Assembly (NCBI RefSeq): GCF_900098745.1
Contig: NZ_FQTT01000011.1
Coordinates: forward strand, 282,237 to 346,236
Source of the DNA: Actinomyces glycerinitolerans
GTDB taxonomy: Bacteria > Actinomycetota > Actinomycetes > Actinomycetales > Actinomycetaceae
Direction of reading: 5' to 3'
Length of the DNA stretch: 64,000 nucleotides
Shown here: positions 62,576-64,000 of the stretch, piece after piece
Layout of the letters: each line of letters opens with the position of its first letter
How positions within the stretch are numbered: position 1 is the stretch's first letter
Position numbers and translations under genes: made by a program
The notes under the pieces: model-generated
The model's database searches: none
Told to the model about the DNA's origin: nothing
Seen by the model: only the letters and a program-made list of their open reading frames with translations

Positions 62576-63919
62576 TCAGGCGCTCTTCTCGGCGTGCCAC
62601 TCCTCGACGAAGTAGGTCTTGACGTCGTCCCACTCCTCGGCGCCGGAGGCGTACTGGGACAGGTGCTGACCGGCCTGATCCTTGAAGTCCTGGCTCGGGA
62701 AGGTCTGGAACACCCAGTTGATCGGGTACAGGTCCTCGTTGTTCATGTACTCCACGACCTCGGCGCCGAGTGGGTCGGCGGGGGTGAGCTCGGCGAAGGC
62801 CGAGTAGGGAGCCATGGAGACCACGGAGTTGTCCGTGAGCAGCTTGGCCGCCTCGGCGTCCATGAACAGCCAGTTCAAGAAGTCGATGGAGGCCTGCTGG
62901 TCGGCCTCGGAGGCCTGGGAGTTGATCGACAGGTAGTTCTCGGTGCCCAGCGCGATGCCGGAGTCCTCCTCGCCGTCCACGCCGATGTAGATCGGCATGA
63001 AGTGGATCTGGTCCTCCTTGACGACGTTGCCGTCGACCTCGGAGATCTGGGACCAGGCCCAGTTACCGTTCTGGACCATGGCTGCCCTGCCCAGGGCGAA
63101 CTCGGCCATCGAGTCGGAGACGGACTTGGCGGAGGCCTCGGAGGGGGCGATCGTGGAGTTGTTGAGGTACAGGTCGAAGATCTGCTGGTAGTTGTCCGAG
63201 TAGGTCAGCTCGAGGTCGGGGGTGTCGGTGACGCCCTTGTCCTTGAACTCGTAGTAGATGGGGTAGTTGGCCAGGTGGGTCTGCCAGCGCCAGTCCTCAC
63301 CGGGGGTGAGGGAGGTGGAGGCGAAGACGCCGTCGATGCCCAGGTCGTCCTTCTTGGACTGCATGTCCTCGACGACCTCCTTGAGCTTGTCGAAGCCCTT
63401 GATCTCGTCGATGGAGGAGGCCTTGGCGCCGTCCATCGCGAAGTAGGCGTCCATGATCTCGCCGTTGTAGATCAGGCCGTAGCCCTCGGTTGCGAGCGGG
63501 GAGCCGTAGACGGTGCCGGCATCGTCGGTCAGGGCCATGGACGGGTCGGTGAGGTCCTTGACGAAGTCCACGTCCGAAATGTCGAGCGCGTAGTCCTGCC
63601 AGGTGGCCAGGCCGACCGGGCCGTTGATGTTGAAGATCGTGGGCGGGTTGGACTTGGCGACCTCGGTCTGCAAGGTCTGCTCGTAGGTGCCGGAGGCGGC
63701 GGTGACGACCTTGACCTGGACACCGGTCTTCTCGGTGTAGGTGGAGGCGATGGTCTTGAAGGCGTCCTCGGCCTCGGGCTTGAAGTTCAGGAAGTAGACC
63801 GAGCCGGTCCCGGAGTCGCCGGAGCCGGAGTCGGACCCGTTGGAGCAGGCGGCCAGAGTCGCGGCGAGCGCGACCGCCGCGGAGCCACCGAGCATGGAGC
63901 GACGGGTGATGGGTCGCAT
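62576..63919 (-). CDS. Extracellular solute-binding lipoprotein, family 1 (sugar)
   Basis: This 447-residue lipoprotein binds the sugar for the CUT1 importer. It has a twin-arginine start and lipobox (MRPITRRSMLGGSAAVAL then TLAACSNGS), a Ser/Gly linker and a family-1 fold with SVYFLNFKPEAEDAFKTIA, GRAAMVQNGNWAWSQI and AAKLLTDNSVVSMAPYSAF. The ATG at 63919 follows GGGAGGA by seven bases. The sugar cannot be told from the sequence. It heads the binding protein-MalF-MalG-YesL unit; the 81 bp before it show no clear operator. Confidence 0.93.
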   Translation of the reverse strand: MRPITRRSMLGGSAAVALAATLAACSNGSDSGSGDSGTGSVYFLNFKPEAEDAFKTIASTYTEKTGVQVKVVTAASGTYEQTLQTEVAKSNPPTIFNINGPVGLATWQDYALDISDVDFVKDLTDPSMALTDDAGTVYGSPLATEGYGLIYNGEIMDAYFAMDGAKASSIDEIKGFDKLKEVVEDMQSKKDDLGIDGVFASTSLTPGEDWRWQTHLANYPIYYEFKDKGVTDTPDLELTYSDNYQQIFDLYLNNSTIAPSEASAKSVSDSMAEFALGRAAMVQNGNWAWSQISEVDGNVVKEDQIHFMPIYIGVDGEEDSGIALGTENYLSINSQASEADQQASIDFLNWLFMDAEAAKLLTDNSVVSMAPYSAFAELTPADPLGAEVVEYMNNEDLYPINWVFQTFPSQDFKDQAGQHLSQYASGAEEWDDVKTYFVEEWHAEKSA

Positions 63920-64000
63920 TGATTGTCCTCCCTTGGACACGAGGTTGCCGGGCCGAGGCCCGGGTAGAGAGCAACTGCCAATCGTGAGCCATGAACCGCG

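Overview
The window is high-GC DNA dominated by genes of the kind found in Actinomycetaceae (an Actinomyces/Schaalia-like bacterium is the best guess). This rests on the base composition and codon use, a GTP-type PEP carboxykinase, split PurS/PurQ/PurL, LppM-like lipoproteins, an actinobacterial sterol-carrier-family protein, a GlnR-type box and frequent GTGA/ATGA gene overlaps. The assignment is inference; no rRNA or tRNA is present to settle it.

Layout. 0-8 kb: two paralogous secreted 5'-nucleotidase-type metallophosphatases (one cut by the window edge) flank a fructose operon, fruR-fruK-fruA, whose promoter carries a perfect 15-bp inverted repeat. 8-11 kb: gdhA with an upstream GlnR-like box, a cupin and a small membrane protein. 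11-17 kb: a VapBC pair, then a four-carbon acid-sugar locus (GntR regulator, DUF1537 kinase, 3-hydroxyisobutyrate-dehydrogenase-like enzyme, GntP permease), then a lone PIN toxin. 17-20 kb: a methyltransferase with no usable start for its N-terminal homology, and a 16-repeat CRISPR array with no cas genes in the window. 20-24 kb: purL and a 1.36-kb gene-free, repeat-rich segment. 24-26 kb: a 2H-phosphoesterase remnant, a TM2 protein and a GT4 glycosyltransferase. 27-38 kb: a beta-mannoside locus, with ROK and HTH-less LacI-like regulators, GH2 beta-mannosidase, SGNH esterase and an Opp-type ABC transporter. 38-43 kb: purQ, purS, two membrane proteins, purC and purD. 43-48 kb: a block of unrecognised genes including two tandem paralogues that look like M16 peptidases without the zinc motif. 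48-52 kb: pncA, a DUF559 protein and pckG. 52-55 kb: three LppM-like surface proteins, two with Q/P/G/Y-rich tails. 55-60 kb: purA, a secreted alpha/beta hydrolase and an AztD-like zinc protein under a Zur-like box. 60-64 kb: a CUT1 sugar ABC transporter with a YesL-family gene.

How it works together. Most of the window concerns carbon supply (fructose PTS, acid-sugar catabolism, mannoside uptake and hydrolysis, a second sugar ABC importer, PEPCK) and de novo purine synthesis scattered over four places. Nucleotidases, pncA and gdhA add nucleotide, NAD and nitrogen metabolism. Gene-free DNA is unusually rich in structure: a 46-bp motif in three places, a ~140-bp inverted element in two, a 120-bp terminal-inverted-repeat element that supplies the 3' end of a gene, and two head-to-head short-repeat arrays beside a possible MITE.

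The best candidates for something undescribed are the orphan CRISPR array with its internal 14-bp palindrome, the 43-48 kb block with the M16-like pair, and the repeat-rich segment at 22.2-23.6 kb. All coordinates and motifs were read by eye; no database search was run.
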